From positions 3,046-67,045 of the forward strand of contig DATEGZ010000194.1 in assembly GCA_035279905.1 (NCBI GenBank): DNA of 64,000 bases. Reading direction: 5' to 3'. How positions within the stretch are numbered: position 1 is the stretch's first letter; each line of letters begins with the position of its first letter. Source of the stretch: DATEGZ01 sp035279905. GTDB taxonomy: Bacteria; Acidobacteriota; Vicinamibacteria; Vicinamibacterales; SCN-69-37. Positions 39,788-49,335 of this stretch are shown here, piece after piece. The position numbers and the translations under genes were made by a program. A model generated the notes under the pieces. The model saw only the letters and a list, made by a program, of their open reading frames with translations. It was not told the DNA's origin and ran no database searches.

Positions 39788-42715
39788 TCACCGGTCGATG
39801 ACGATCTCGTCCAGAAAGAACCACGCCTCCTCGCCTTTGCCAGGATGCCAGTCGGGCAGCGGGCCCAGGCGGGTGACGACCACGCGGATGTAACGCGCGC
39901 GCCACGGCCCTGTTCGGGTCGTGGAGAACTCCTTCAGATGCGGGGCCGGGTCGCGAACGAGCGTGACGGTCTCGGCCGGTCCGCCGCCGGCGAATGACGG
40001 CGTCTCGGATGTCTCAATCGCCACCGCGCGCGGGAAGAAGATCCACGATCCTTGATCTTCGAGCGCGCCGATCGAGACGCGCCGGATGTCCTGGACCGAG
40101 CCCAGATCGACGTCGATCGTCAGATCCGTGCCCCGGTAGCCCTGCCAGCGCCCGTCGCGGAAGTCGAGGCTGCCGCGCAGCCCGTCGATGAGCGCGTCGT
40201 CTCCGCCCGCGTTGTATTGATTCGCGTACTTGGCGCTCAGCGCGATCGTCCGGCCATCCGGGATCTTGTGGAACGCGACCTCGAACGGCAGGCTCTCGTC
40301 GCCGTTCGCCCGCCGCGCCAGCACGCGCAGCGTCGTCGTCTCGGTGAGTGCGACAGGCTGCGTGTATCGCCGGGAGGCCGCGGTCGGCGCGCTGCCGTCG
40401 GTCGTGTAGTGCATTTCGATGCCCGGCTCGGCGTGATCGAGCCTTACCGTCGTCTGGCCGCGGAAAATCCGCGCACCCTCGGTGACGAACGGCGCGGCGA
40501 CGATGGACGGCCCGGGAACCGACGAGCGCGGCCGGTCGGCCGGCGCCGACGCCCACGACGTGCTGGGCCCTTCGCTCATCTCGAACGTCAGCGATCCCCC
40601 GGCCATCACCGCCGAGTAATCCAGGTAGGACTTCTGATACGCGGGCCCGTTCAACGTCGCGCCGATGATGTACATCGCCGTCGGCGACACGTTGTCGGCG
40701 CGCACCACGAACTCCCGGCCGTTCTCCAGCCGGATGGTCGCTTTCGGAAACAACGGCGAGCCGATCACGTACTGGTCCGATCCCGGCGTCACCGGATAGA
40801 AGCCCAGCGCGCTCCACACCAGCCACGCGCTCATCTGGCCGCAGTCGTCGTTGCCGATCTCGCCCTCGGGCTGCGGCGCGTACATCGTGTCGACGATGCG
40901 CCTGACGGTGGCCTGCGTTTTCCACGGCTGCCCGGCGAACGGGTAGAGATACGCGATGTGATGGCTGGGCTCGTTGCCGTGCGCGTACTGACCGATGAGG
41001 CCGGTGATGTCCGCTTGATCGCGGCCCGTCGTCCTGGTCGAGGCGGCGAAGAGCGCGTCGAGCTTGCGCGCCAGCGCCTCCGGCCCGCCGAGGAGCGTCA
41101 TGAGGCCGTCCACATCCTGCGGCACGAAGAAGCTGTACTGCCACGCGTTCGCCTCGGTGTAGTGGCTGTTGACTTCGGCAGGGTCGAACGGCGCGAACCA
41201 GTGGCCCTCGACGCGCGCGCGCATGAAGCCCGTGGACGGATCGAAGACGTTGCGCCAGTTCTGCGCGCGGCGGAAGAAGCGCGCCGCGTCGGCGGTCCGC
41301 CCGATTTTCGCGGCGATGAGCCCGATGCACCAGTCGTCGTAGGCGTACTCGAGCGTCCGCGAGACGCTCTCGCTCGTTTCCGAGCCGTCGACGTAGCCGC
41401 GCTGCTTGTACGACGCCAGCCCCGCGCGATCCTCGTCGGCGCTGTGGATCATCGCCTCGAGCGCCAGATTCTGGTCGATGCCCTCGACGCCCTTGAGAAT
41501 CGCGTCCGCGATCACCGGCACGGCGTGGTACCCGATCATCGTGTCGGTCTCGTTCGCGGCGAGCTCCCACACCGGCAGCCGTCCGCCCTCCTGGTACTGA
41601 CGCACCATCGTCTTCACGAAGTCCGCGGTGCGCGCGCGATCGATCAGCGTCAGCAGCGGATGGAGCGCGCGAAACGTGTCCCACAGCGAGAAGACGGAGT
41701 AGTACGTGAAGCCCTGCGCGCGATGGACGTTGAGGTCGCGCCCGCGATACTGCCCATCCACGTCCATGTAGACGTTGGGCGTGAGCATCGCGTGGTAGAG
41801 CGCGGTGTAGAAGACGACGCGCTGGTCGCGCGTGCCGCCGTCCACGCGAATGCGGCTGAGCTCGTGCTCCCACGCGTCGCTGGCCTGCCGCCGGACGAGG
41901 TCGAAGTCCCACGCCGGGAGCTCCGCGCTGAGATTCCGGCGCGCCCCCTCGATGCTCACCGCCGAGATGCCGACCTTCACGATTAGCTGACCGCCGTTGT
42001 CGCCGCAATCGAACAGCGCCTTCATCGACGTGTGCGCGAGCGACAGCACCGGACGCGAGAAGCGAATCGCGAAGTACAGGCGCTGATCCTTCGCCCAGCT
42101 CCGCGATCGGCGATGACCCGTGACCTCGAGATTGGACACGACGTTGATCGACGAGTCGATCACCTCGTCGCGATGCGCGAGGTCGAGCACCACGTGCGCC
42201 GGGCGTCCGGCCGGAAAGCGGTAGCGGTGCAGCCCAGCGCGCAGCGTCGAGGTCAGCTCCGCGCGAATGTCGAAGTCGTTCAGCGTGACGGCGTAGTAAC
42301 CCGGCTCGGCCTCCTCGGTCGCGTGCGAGAACGAGGACGAGTAGCCGGGCGTGCCGTCCATGCCGTTGCCGAGCTGCGCCGCGCCGGTCGTTGGCATGAG
42401 CAGGATGTCGCCGTAGTCGGGAATCCCCGTGCCGCTCAAATGCGTGTGCGAGAACCCGACGATGCGGCTGTCGCTGTAGTGGTAGCCGGAGGAAGAATCC
42501 CAGCCCGTGAGCCGCGTGTCCGGGCCGGGCTGGATCATGCCGAACGGCAGGCTCGGACCGGGGAACGTGTGACCGTGGCCGCCGGTGCCGACGAACGGGT
42601 TGACGTACGACGTCAGGCGATTGGACGACGCCGCGGGTTGCGGCGGCGCACCCTGACGTCCCCCGGTCGTGGCCAGGACGACCATCGCGACGCACGCGAT
42701 CGCTTTGAATGACAC
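39788..42715 (-). CDS. secreted GH92 alpha-mannosidase with C-terminal chitobiase-like and F5/8C-like domains
   Basis: A 975-residue exported glycoside hydrolase. A signal is at about 1-30. The GH92 start is SYVNPFVGTGGHGHTFPG. Typical GH92 stretches are GNEPSHHIAYLYPFAGQPW and CGQMSAWLVWSALGFYP. Family 92 enzymes are calcium-dependent exo-alpha-mannosidases, mostly alpha-1,2. After about residue 740 comes a short CHB_HEX_C-like domain (EMHYTTDGSAPT), then a discoidin/F5-8C-like carbohydrate-binding domain ending in FFLDEIVIDR. It is 7 bases from the metallophosphoesterase gene on the same strand, which is upstream. The joint theme is glycoconjugate scavenging. Confidence 0.92.
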   Translation of the reverse strand: MSFKAIACVAMVVLATTGGRQGAPPQPAASSNRLTSYVNPFVGTGGHGHTFPGPSLPFGMIQPGPDTRLTGWDSSSGYHYSDSRIVGFSHTHLSGTGIPDYGDILLMPTTGAAQLGNGMDGTPGYSSSFSHATEEAEPGYYAVTLNDFDIRAELTSTLRAGLHRYRFPAGRPAHVVLDLAHRDEVIDSSINVVSNLEVTGHRRSRSWAKDQRLYFAIRFSRPVLSLAHTSMKALFDCGDNGGQLIVKVGISAVSIEGARRNLSAELPAWDFDLVRRQASDAWEHELSRIRVDGGTRDQRVVFYTALYHAMLTPNVYMDVDGQYRGRDLNVHRAQGFTYYSVFSLWDTFRALHPLLTLIDRARTADFVKTMVRQYQEGGRLPVWELAANETDTMIGYHAVPVIADAILKGVEGIDQNLALEAMIHSADEDRAGLASYKQRGYVDGSETSESVSRTLEYAYDDWCIGLIAAKIGRTADAARFFRRAQNWRNVFDPSTGFMRARVEGHWFAPFDPAEVNSHYTEANAWQYSFFVPQDVDGLMTLLGGPEALARKLDALFAASTRTTGRDQADITGLIGQYAHGNEPSHHIAYLYPFAGQPWKTQATVRRIVDTMYAPQPEGEIGNDDCGQMSAWLVWSALGFYPVTPGSDQYVIGSPLFPKATIRLENGREFVVRADNVSPTAMYIIGATLNGPAYQKSYLDYSAVMAGGSLTFEMSEGPSTSWASAPADRPRSSVPGPSIVAAPFVTEGARIFRGQTTVRLDHAEPGIEMHYTTDGSAPTAASRRYTQPVALTETTTLRVLARRANGDESLPFEVAFHKIPDGRTIALSAKYANQYNAGGDDALIDGLRGSLDFRDGRWQGYRGTDLTIDVDLGSVQDIRRVSIGALEDQGSWIFFPRAVAIETSETPSFAGGGPAETVTLVRDPAPHLKEFSTTRTGPWRARYIRVVVTRLGPLPDWHPGKGEEAWFFLDEIVIDR

Positions 42716-42722
42716 GCGTGCC

Positions 42723-43910
42723 TCAGCGCTTCGGAATGATCAGCGCCTTGACGACCGCGCCGTCGGTCCCGGTGACCGTCACGCGCAGCTCGCTCGTCGT
42801 CGCGTCCACGCGCGCCAGCTGATCCTGCCCGAGGACGAGCAGGTGATACGCGTGCGTCGCGTTCGGCGGATCGTACGAAAAGCGATGCGTGTGGCCGGCG
42901 AGCACCAGATCGACCTTCGCCTCGCTGGCCGTCGCGATCCACGGTCCGTTGCCGCCATCGAGCCAGCCCCACTGCGGCTGGTGCATCACGATCACGCGGA
43001 ACGGCGCCGACGCCATGCGGGGCGTGGTCCGCACGTGATCGCGCAGCCACGCGAGCTCCTCGGCGCGATACGGAATCGTCTTGTTGAGATCCGCGTACAC
43101 GTTCGTGCTGTCCGGCTTGTCCTCGCCGGTGTCGAGCACGAGCAGGTGCACCGGGCCGAGATCGCGCGCGTAGTAGAAGTGGCCCTCCGGCGTCGGCACG
43201 TAGTCGAAGAGGCTGCGCGCGAACGGGCCGCGGAGCTCGTGGTTGCCGCGCGCGTAGATCAGCGGCTTGCCGGGTCCGAGCGCCGCCGCGATCGGCGTCA
43301 GCCACTTGCGGAACAGCTGATCTTCCGTGTCGAGCCAGTCGAACGCGTCACCAAGATGCACGAGCGCGTCGGTCGACGGCCAGTCGACCATCTTCATCAG
43401 TTTGCCGATGCGGGCCGTGTCCTCGTGCGTGTCGGTGATCGCGCTGAACGACACCGACGCTTTCGCCGCGTCGAACGTCGTGAACGTGGCGCGCGCGCTC
43501 TCCGTCGTGAGCCCCTTGTCCGGCCAGTACGCGTTGAGCTTGACGACGCGGGTGGACAGCGCCTGATAGGCGTAGGACGTGCCGGGCGACAGCCCGCGCA
43601 GCGTCACGACGTGGCGCAACCCGACCGGCGCCAGGCCGTTCACCTGCGGCTCGAATTCCACGGCCGTCGGCTCCAGCCCTTTCCACACGCGCACCTTCGA
43701 GTGGCTCGGCGTGTCCGTCATCCAGACGACGTTGACCGTCGTGTCCGACAGGGCGACGAGGTACGGGCCCTGCGTGATGACGGGCTTCGTGTCGTAGACC
43801 TTGTACGGCTCGGATTGCGCGAGGGCCGGGGCTGCTGTCCCGCCAATCGCCACTGCGCCAAGCGCGAGGATCAGGCCGGCACGCGCGGCACACGATCGGG
43901 TCGATCGCAT
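42723..43910 (-). CDS. secreted purple-acid-phosphatase-like metallophosphoesterase
   Basis: A 395-residue exported phosphoesterase. The signal is about residues 1-32 (GLILALGAVAIGGTAAPALA). A fibronectin-like purple acid phosphatase N-domain follows (VNVVWMTDTPSHSKVRVW, LRGLSPGTSYAYQA). The metallophosphoesterase core has ITDTHE, HLGDAFDWL, GNHE, VMHQP and AGHTH, which supply the binuclear metal site. It is co-oriented with, and upstream of, the GH92 gene with a 7-base gap. The exact phosphoester is unknown. Confidence 0.9.
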   Translation of the reverse strand: MRSTRSCAARAGLILALGAVAIGGTAAPALAQSEPYKVYDTKPVITQGPYLVALSDTTVNVVWMTDTPSHSKVRVWKGLEPTAVEFEPQVNGLAPVGLRHVVTLRGLSPGTSYAYQALSTRVVKLNAYWPDKGLTTESARATFTTFDAAKASVSFSAITDTHEDTARIGKLMKMVDWPSTDALVHLGDAFDWLDTEDQLFRKWLTPIAAALGPGKPLIYARGNHELRGPFARSLFDYVPTPEGHFYYARDLGPVHLLVLDTGEDKPDSTNVYADLNKTIPYRAEELAWLRDHVRTTPRMASAPFRVIVMHQPQWGWLDGGNGPWIATASEAKVDLVLAGHTHRFSYDPPNATHAYHLLVLGQDQLARVDATTSELRVTVTGTDGAVVKALIIPKR

Positions 43911-43929
43911 GCGGGCATTATCGCCCCCT

Positions 43930-44256
43930 TCATGACCGTCGGAGCGCCCGTCGCAGCTGGAGTCCGGACCACATGCGCGCCTGGATGTCGCGCGAAGATT
44001 CGAGCGCCTTCACGCCAGCCGCTGTGATCGCGAAGAACCTGCGCGCCCGCCCGGTGTCAGCTTCCTGACGCTGCTGGACGAAGCCCTTCCTTTCCAGCCG
44101 GTCGAGCGTGGCGTACACCGCGCCGATGGAGATCTGCCGGCCGGTCCGCTCTTCGATTTCGCGGCGGATCTCCATCCCGTACCGCTCGCGCTCGAGCCGC
44201 GCCACCGCGAGCAACACGATCTGCTCGAACTCGCCAAGATAACCGCCCCGTCCCAT
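43930..44256 (-). CDS. PadR-family regulator located after its permease gene
   Basis: A 108-residue short PadR protein: FEQIVLLAVARLERERYGME, ISIGAVYATLDRLERKGFV and RRFFAITAAGVKAL. ATG 44256 has GGGGAG seven bases upstream; a longer frame starting at 44469 would overlap the permease. Unlike the two other PadR-ADOP pairs in this window, the regulator follows the permease (13-base gap) instead of preceding it. The twin palindrome at 46899-46935, upstream of the permease, is its likely operator. Confidence 0.9.
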   Translation of the reverse strand: MGRGGYLGEFEQIVLLAVARLERERYGMEIRREIEERTGRQISIGAVYATLDRLERKGFVQQRQEADTGRARRFFAITAAGVKALESSRDIQARMWSGLQLRRALRRS

Positions 44257-44269
44257 CGTGATCTCCCCG

Positions 44270-46891
44270 TCAGTCCGCGCGCAGCGTGATCGCGGGATCG
44301 ATCCGCGCCGCCCGGCGCGCCGCCGGCATGGCCGCACAGGCCGCGACAGCGACCACGGCAGCGGCTGCCGCCACGAGCGTGATCGGATCGCGAGCGTCCA
44401 CGTTGAACAGCAGCGCCTGCACCCACCGCGCGGCGATCCACGCGGCGGCCAGTCCAAAGACAGCGCCAATCGCTGCCGGCGTCATGGCGGATCGCACGAC
44501 GCGGCGCCAGAGCGCAGCCGTCGATTCGCCGAGCGCCAGCCGTACGCCGTTCTCTCGTTCCTGTTGCGCGACGGCAAACGCCGTCACGCTATATGCGCCG
44601 ATCGCCGCCAGGATCGCCGCGACGATGCCGAGGCCGGAGACGACGACCGCGCGGAATCGCTCCGCCGCGACGGACTGGTCGACGACGTCGGACAGGCGCG
44701 TGAGGCCGGCGAGCGGCACCGCGGGATCGATCGCGTGAATCGCGGCCGCGACCTCGGGCACGACCGCGAGCGGATCACCCGCGGTCCGCACGATCATCGT
44801 CTCTGGCCGCTTCCCTGCCTGCTTCCAAGGGAGGACGAGCCAGGGCCGGCCCGCGCGATCGAGCCGTCCGTCGCGCGCGTCGCCAATCACGCCGGCGATT
44901 TCAAAGTCGCGCCCGGAGTACGAGACGTGCCGGCCGACCACGGGCCCGTCGCCCGGCAGCAGCCTGGCTGCGGCCTCATTGATCAGGACCGCGCTCGCGC
45001 CGCGGTGCTCGGTATCCGTGAGCACACGACCGCTCACGAGCGGCAGGCGCAACGTCTCGAGAAACTGCGGGGAGACGGCGTTGACGTTGACGAGTGTCGG
45101 CGGTCCCGAGGAGCCCGGCGCCTGCACGCCAAACGACCAGCCGCTCGACACGAACGGCACGGCGATCGCACACGCCGCCGACGTCACACCAGGCACGCGC
45201 CGGACGGCCCCGAGCGCGTCGTCGAAGAAGACGCTGGCCGCGTCGGCCGACGGCACCCTCGACGGCGACGGTGTGATGCCGAACACGAGCACGTTGCCGG
45301 GATCGAAGCCGGGCGTCGTCGCCGCGAGCCCGTTGAGCGTCCGCACGAAGACGAGCGCGAGGACGACGAGCACGACCGAGAGCGCCGATTGCGCGGCAAT
45401 CAGCACGGCGCGAGTGCTGCGCGGCCCCGCGGTGACGCGATGCGTGGCTCGCAACGCATCCGCGCGCGACGCCGCGACGGTGAAGCGCCGCTGCGGCCAC
45501 GCGAGGAGCATCGTGCTCGCCGTCAATGCGCCAATCGCGCAGGAGATTTGAAGAGGGGTCCACCACGCCGACCCGCCGCCGGGAAGATCGGCGGGGTACA
45601 GCGCGCGAAACGCCCGCACCATCCACGGCGCGCCCGCCAGCGCGAGGAGGCCGGCGCTCGCGGTGACCAGAAGCGCTTCGACGCCGACTTGCCGCCGCAA
45701 GCGCGATCGGTGTGCGCCCAACGCGAGGCGCACCGCGAACTCGCGCCGCCGGCGCTCACCATGCGCGAGCAGCAGGTTGATCAGGTTGCCAATCGCCACG
45801 ACGAGCACGGACACGACGGTGGCCGCGAGGAGCAGGAGGACCGGCCGCGACGTCGCGCTCACGGCGTCCCGCAGGAGATCGAGATCGATGCCGGCGCGGC
45901 GTCCGCTCGCGGCGGGGTACTGCTCGGCCAACGCCTTGGCGATCGCCGTCAGCTCCTGACGAGCCTCCGGCGCGGACACGCCGTCGGCGAGCCGCCCGAC
46001 GGGCGTGACCCAGCCGGTTTCTCTCGCGTTCTCCCAGAAGGCGCTCTGGCGCGCGATGAGCGGGATCCACACATCGTGCTTCGGCGGTGGATAGGCAATC
46101 GCCATCGGCTCGAGGACGCCGACAATGCGGTACGGCTCGTCGTCGAGCACGAGCGATTGCCCGATCGCGCCGGGATCGCCGCCGAACTCTCGCATCCAGA
46201 AGCCGTAGGTCAGGAGCACCGAGCGGTGGTTTCCCTGGACGAACTCGGCGGGCTCGAACATGCGGCCACGGATGGCCCTCACGCCGAGGACGCGATCGAG
46301 ATCGCGGCCGACGCGCATCGCGTCAAGACGCCGCGCATCCCCGCGTCCGGTAAGCGTGGGCGTATGCGGCGTGTAGGCGCTGATTGCCGCCATCTTGCTG
46401 GACGCGGCGCGCCAGTCGTCGACGTCGAGCAGGCTCGTCGAGCGGACGCCTTCGGACATCTCGGGGCCGACATTCCACAGCCGCACGATACGGTCGGGCT
46501 TCGGAAACGGCAGCGGGTGCAGCACGGCGCGCTCGAGCACGGATGTCGCCGCGAGCGTCGCGGACATCGCGACGCCCAGCGTGCCGATGCAGGCCAGCGC
46601 CGTGCGGGGATGGCGCACGAGCCAGCGGCCGGCCTGCCCGAGATCATCGCGGAAGGCTACGGGCGAGAGCTCGATCGCTACGCGCCGGATTCGCATTGCG
46701 ATCAGGGGCGCGATCGATCGCAGGGCGTTGGCACGGTACCAGCGTCGCGCCTCCGTGAGGCCGCTCCCGGCCACGCGCTGACGGAACTCCGCCTCGTGAT
46801 CGGCGAGCACGTCGGCGCGCGTATCGGGCGGCGCGGCCGCGGCCAACATTCGCCGGAACAGCGCCGGAGGGCTCACGGGCGGGTCGGCCAC
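44270..46891 (-). CDS. ADOP-type ABC transporter permease with helical prefix
   Basis: An 873-residue orphan permease. The prefix is residues 1 to about 85 (PPALFRRMLAAAAPPDTRAD, HEAEFRQRVAGSGLTEARRW). The first TM is near 95-115 (ALACIGTLGVAMSATLAATS). The FtsX blocks carry ATVVSVLVVAIGNLINLLLA and RRREFAVRLALGAHR, later QERENGVRLALGES, and end ARRAARIDPAITLRAD. Motif spacing is shorter in the loops than in the others. Start GTG 46891 (alternative GTG 46876). Two copies of a 16-bp palindrome lie only 8 bases upstream. Substrate unknown; no ATPase nearby. Confidence 0.9.
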   Translation of the reverse strand: MADPPVSPPALFRRMLAAAAPPDTRADVLADHEAEFRQRVAGSGLTEARRWYRANALRSIAPLIAMRIRRVAIELSPVAFRDDLGQAGRWLVRHPRTALACIGTLGVAMSATLAATSVLERAVLHPLPFPKPDRIVRLWNVGPEMSEGVRSTSLLDVDDWRAASSKMAAISAYTPHTPTLTGRGDARRLDAMRVGRDLDRVLGVRAIRGRMFEPAEFVQGNHRSVLLTYGFWMREFGGDPGAIGQSLVLDDEPYRIVGVLEPMAIAYPPPKHDVWIPLIARQSAFWENARETGWVTPVGRLADGVSAPEARQELTAIAKALAEQYPAASGRRAGIDLDLLRDAVSATSRPVLLLLAATVVSVLVVAIGNLINLLLAHGERRRREFAVRLALGAHRSRLRRQVGVEALLVTASAGLLALAGAPWMVRAFRALYPADLPGGGSAWWTPLQISCAIGALTASTMLLAWPQRRFTVAASRADALRATHRVTAGPRSTRAVLIAAQSALSVVLVVLALVFVRTLNGLAATTPGFDPGNVLVFGITPSPSRVPSADAASVFFDDALGAVRRVPGVTSAACAIAVPFVSSGWSFGVQAPGSSGPPTLVNVNAVSPQFLETLRLPLVSGRVLTDTEHRGASAVLINEAAARLLPGDGPVVGRHVSYSGRDFEIAGVIGDARDGRLDRAGRPWLVLPWKQAGKRPETMIVRTAGDPLAVVPEVAAAIHAIDPAVPLAGLTRLSDVVDQSVAAERFRAVVVSGLGIVAAILAAIGAYSVTAFAVAQQERENGVRLALGESTAALWRRVVRSAMTPAAIGAVFGLAAAWIAARWVQALLFNVDARDPITLVAAAAAVVAVAACAAMPAARRAARIDPAITLRAD

Positions 46892-46898
46892 GGGCCAA

Positions 46899-46935
46899 TT
46901 CTACAAGATAGAACTTCAGTTCTACAAGATAGAAC
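46899..46935. promoter_or_regulatory. twin 16-bp palindromic operator
   Basis: The same word TTCTACAAGATAGAAC occurs at 46899-46914 and 46920-46935, 21 bp apart, two turns of the helix. Each copy contains TTCTA/TAGAA arms. It lies between the permease (start 46891, minus) and the TPR gene (start 46985, plus). Cooperative binding of PadR from 43930-44256 is inferred. Confidence 0.75.
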
Positions 46936-46984
46936 ACTAACTGACCGACCGCGGACACGCGCCCGGCCGGGTACAATCTCGCCG

Positions 46985-49042
46985 GTGAGCCGCGCCAAGC
47001 GCAAAAATCCTCCACCGGTCGCGCGGCCCGATCCCGTCGTTTGGTATGCCGCCGCCCTCGTGATCGCCGGCGTGCTCGCGTACGCGAACAGCTTCAGCGG
47101 TCCGTTCCTCTTCGACGACTTCGGGAGCATCGTCCGCAACACGTCGATTCGCGATCTGACGAACGTGCGCGCGCTGTTCACGACCGAGGACGCGACGCCG
47201 GTGTCCGGCCGCTGGCTCGCGAATCTGTCGTACGCGCTGAACTACGCGGCCGGCGGCCTGAACGTGACCGGCTATCACGTCGTCAACCTCGCGCTGCATC
47301 TCACCTGCGCGGTGCTGTTGTTCGCCGTCGTGCGGCGGACGCTGGAAGCGGCCCGCTGGAACAGCGCTGCGCCGCGGCCGGTCATTTCCGGCGTCGAACT
47401 GGCGTTCGCGATCGCGCTCGTCTGGGCCGTGCATCCGCTCATCAGCGAGGTCGTGCTGTACCTCAGCGAGCGGACCGAATCGATGATGGCGATCTGCTAC
47501 ATGCTCACGCTCTACAGCAGCGTGCGCGCGATGGGCTCGCCGCACGCGGCGCGATGGCTCTGGCTGGGCGTGATCTCGTGCGTCGCCGGCGTGTTGTGCA
47601 AGGAAGTGATGGTCACCGCGCCGTTCACGGTGGTCGTCTTCGACCGCGTGTATCTCTTCAGCTCGCTGCGCGAAGCGTTTCAGGCCCGCTGGCGCTTCTA
47701 CACGGGTCTCGCGCTGACCTGGGTGATCCTTGCGGCCTCGATGCTGTCGCACGGTTCGATCTCGTCCGGCGGCTTCCAGTCGGCGCAGACGACGACGTGG
47801 ACGTACGTGATGAACCAGACGGTGATCGTGACGCGCTACCTGCGGCTCGTCGTCTGGCCGCGGCCGCTGGTGCTCTACTACGGCTGGACGCGCGCGCTCA
47901 CGCTGACTGACGTGTGGCCGTACGGGCTCTTAGTCGTGATTCTCGTCATCGCAGCGGCCGTCGTTTTCTTTCGCTGGCCGCGGTTTGGGTTCGCGGCGGC
48001 CTGGACGGTCATCACGCTCTCGCCCTCGTCGAGCATCGCAAAGATCGCCGCGGAGGTCGGCGCGGAGCGGCGGATGTACCTGCCGCTCATGGGCATCGTG
48101 ACGCTCGCGATTGTCGGCGCGGCGCTGTTGCTGCGGTCGCGCGCGGGCGCGACGGCGTCGACCAGGCGCGTGCTGGTGGGCGCAACGGTGGCGATCGCGA
48201 TTGCGCTCGGCGCGAGCACGTTCCTGCGGGCGCGCGACTATTCCTCGTCGCTCACAATGGCGCGGACGATTCTCGCGGGCTGGGAAAGCCCGAGCGCGCA
48301 CCAGATCCTCGGGCAGGAGCTGGCGGCCGCCGGCCAGCGCGACGAGGCCATCGCCGAGCTGAGGCGCGCGCTGCCGGAGGCCACGCCGGCGCGGTACTAT
48401 CTGGGCACCGAACTCGTCAACGCCGGGCAGTACGACGAAGGGATCGACCAGCTCCGGGAGTTCATTCGCCTGGAGCCGACGATCGCGCCGGTGAAGACGG
48501 CGCGCATGTTGCTCGCGCGCGCGTACGCGGCGAAGCAGCGGTGGCCGGAAGCCGTCGCCGAGCTCAACGCGATCTCGGCCGCCGATTCCAACGACGCGAC
48601 CGTCCACGGCGTGCTCGCGAACGTTCTGGCGGGCCAGCAGCAGTTCGTCGACGCCGTGCCCCATTACGAGGCGTACATCAAGGCCAACCCTCGCGACGCC
48701 AACGCGTGGACGGGCCTGGGCGTCGCGCTCATCTCGCTCGGCAAGAACAAAGAGGCGTTGTCGGCGTTTCGCCAGGCGGTCACTTTCGATCCGACGAACG
48801 GGCCGTTTCGGCTGAACCTCGCGCGCATCCTGCTCAACACGGGGAACGCCGCGGAGGCGGCGAGCGAAGCGCAGCAAGCGATCACGCTCGCGCCGAACCA
48901 GCCGGCCGGCTACGAAGTGCTGGGCCGGGTGCTGGCATTCCAGGGCAAGCTGGACGAGGCGAGGCGATCGCTCGAACGCGCGCTGCAGATCGATCCATCG
49001 TACGCGCCGGCGCGGGACGCGCTGCGCGCGATTGGACGGTAG
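46985..49042 (+). CDS. TMTC-like GT-C membrane protein with C-terminal TPR repeats
   Basis: A 685-residue protein. The first about 400 residues are multi-span membrane with the GT-C start YANSFSGPFLFDDFGSIVRN, where the DD pair resembles the catalytic acid region of O-mannosyltransferase-like TMTC proteins. The C-terminal half is TPR repeats (LGQELAAAGQRDEAIAELRR, GVLANVLAGQQQFVDAVPHY). The whole matches the bacterial DUF1736/TMTC-like architecture. Possible role: transfer of sugar to periplasmic or surface proteins; this is not proven. Start GTG 46985. It is divergent from the permease across the twin operator, so it may be co-regulated. Confidence 0.82.
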   Translation: MSRAKRKNPPPVARPDPVVWYAAALVIAGVLAYANSFSGPFLFDDFGSIVRNTSIRDLTNVRALFTTEDATPVSGRWLANLSYALNYAAGGLNVTGYHVVNLALHLTCAVLLFAVVRRTLEAARWNSAAPRPVISGVELAFAIALVWAVHPLISEVVLYLSERTESMMAICYMLTLYSSVRAMGSPHAARWLWLGVISCVAGVLCKEVMVTAPFTVVVFDRVYLFSSLREAFQARWRFYTGLALTWVILAASMLSHGSISSGGFQSAQTTTWTYVMNQTVIVTRYLRLVVWPRPLVLYYGWTRALTLTDVWPYGLLVVILVIAAAVVFFRWPRFGFAAAWTVITLSPSSSIAKIAAEVGAERRMYLPLMGIVTLAIVGAALLLRSRAGATASTRRVLVGATVAIAIALGASTFLRARDYSSSLTMARTILAGWESPSAHQILGQELAAAGQRDEAIAELRRALPEATPARYYLGTELVNAGQYDEGIDQLREFIRLEPTIAPVKTARMLLARAYAAKQRWPEAVAELNAISAADSNDATVHGVLANVLAGQQQFVDAVPHYEAYIKANPRDANAWTGLGVALISLGKNKEALSAFRQAVTFDPTNGPFRLNLARILLNTGNAAEAASEAQQAITLAPNQPAGYEVLGRVLAFQGKLDEARRSLERALQIDPSYAPARDALRAIGR

Positions 49043-49055
49043 ATCAAAAGCTAAA

Positions 49056-49311
49056 CATGAAGCTCATGAAGACATGAAGCGCATGGAGATGCGGCCGCGT
49101 CCGACGTCACGCCGTCCATCCGACTGCCCGGCGGAGCCGGGCGCGATTGGGTAGAGAAGGCCAGAAACAGGAGCCGGGCACAGTCTCTCTGGCTCTTGTT
49201 TCTGGCCTTCTCTATCCAATCGCCTTGGCCGCCTTCGGCGGCCGTCGGATCGGCGGCGTGACGTCGGACGCGGCCGCCTTCATGTCCTTCAAGTCCTTCA
49301 TGGACTTCATG
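49056..49311. repeat. T-shaped 256-nt inverted repeat between convergent genes
   Basis: Inner stem: 49143-49174 pairs with 49191-49223 with two or three mismatches around a 16-base loop. Each arm then carries its own perfect 7-bp hairpin, GCCCGGC/GCCGGGC at 49126-49142 and GGCCGCC/GGCGGCC at 49227-49243. The outer stem pairs 49091-49124 with 49244-49277. The ends (49056-49090, 49278-49311) are CATGAAG-type 8-9 bp repeats that still pair. It lies between the convergent genes ending at 49042 and 49336. No coding frame of credible quality covers it. Confidence 0.85.
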
Positions 49312-49335
49312 TGATTCTTGGCTCTTCGCCCACGA

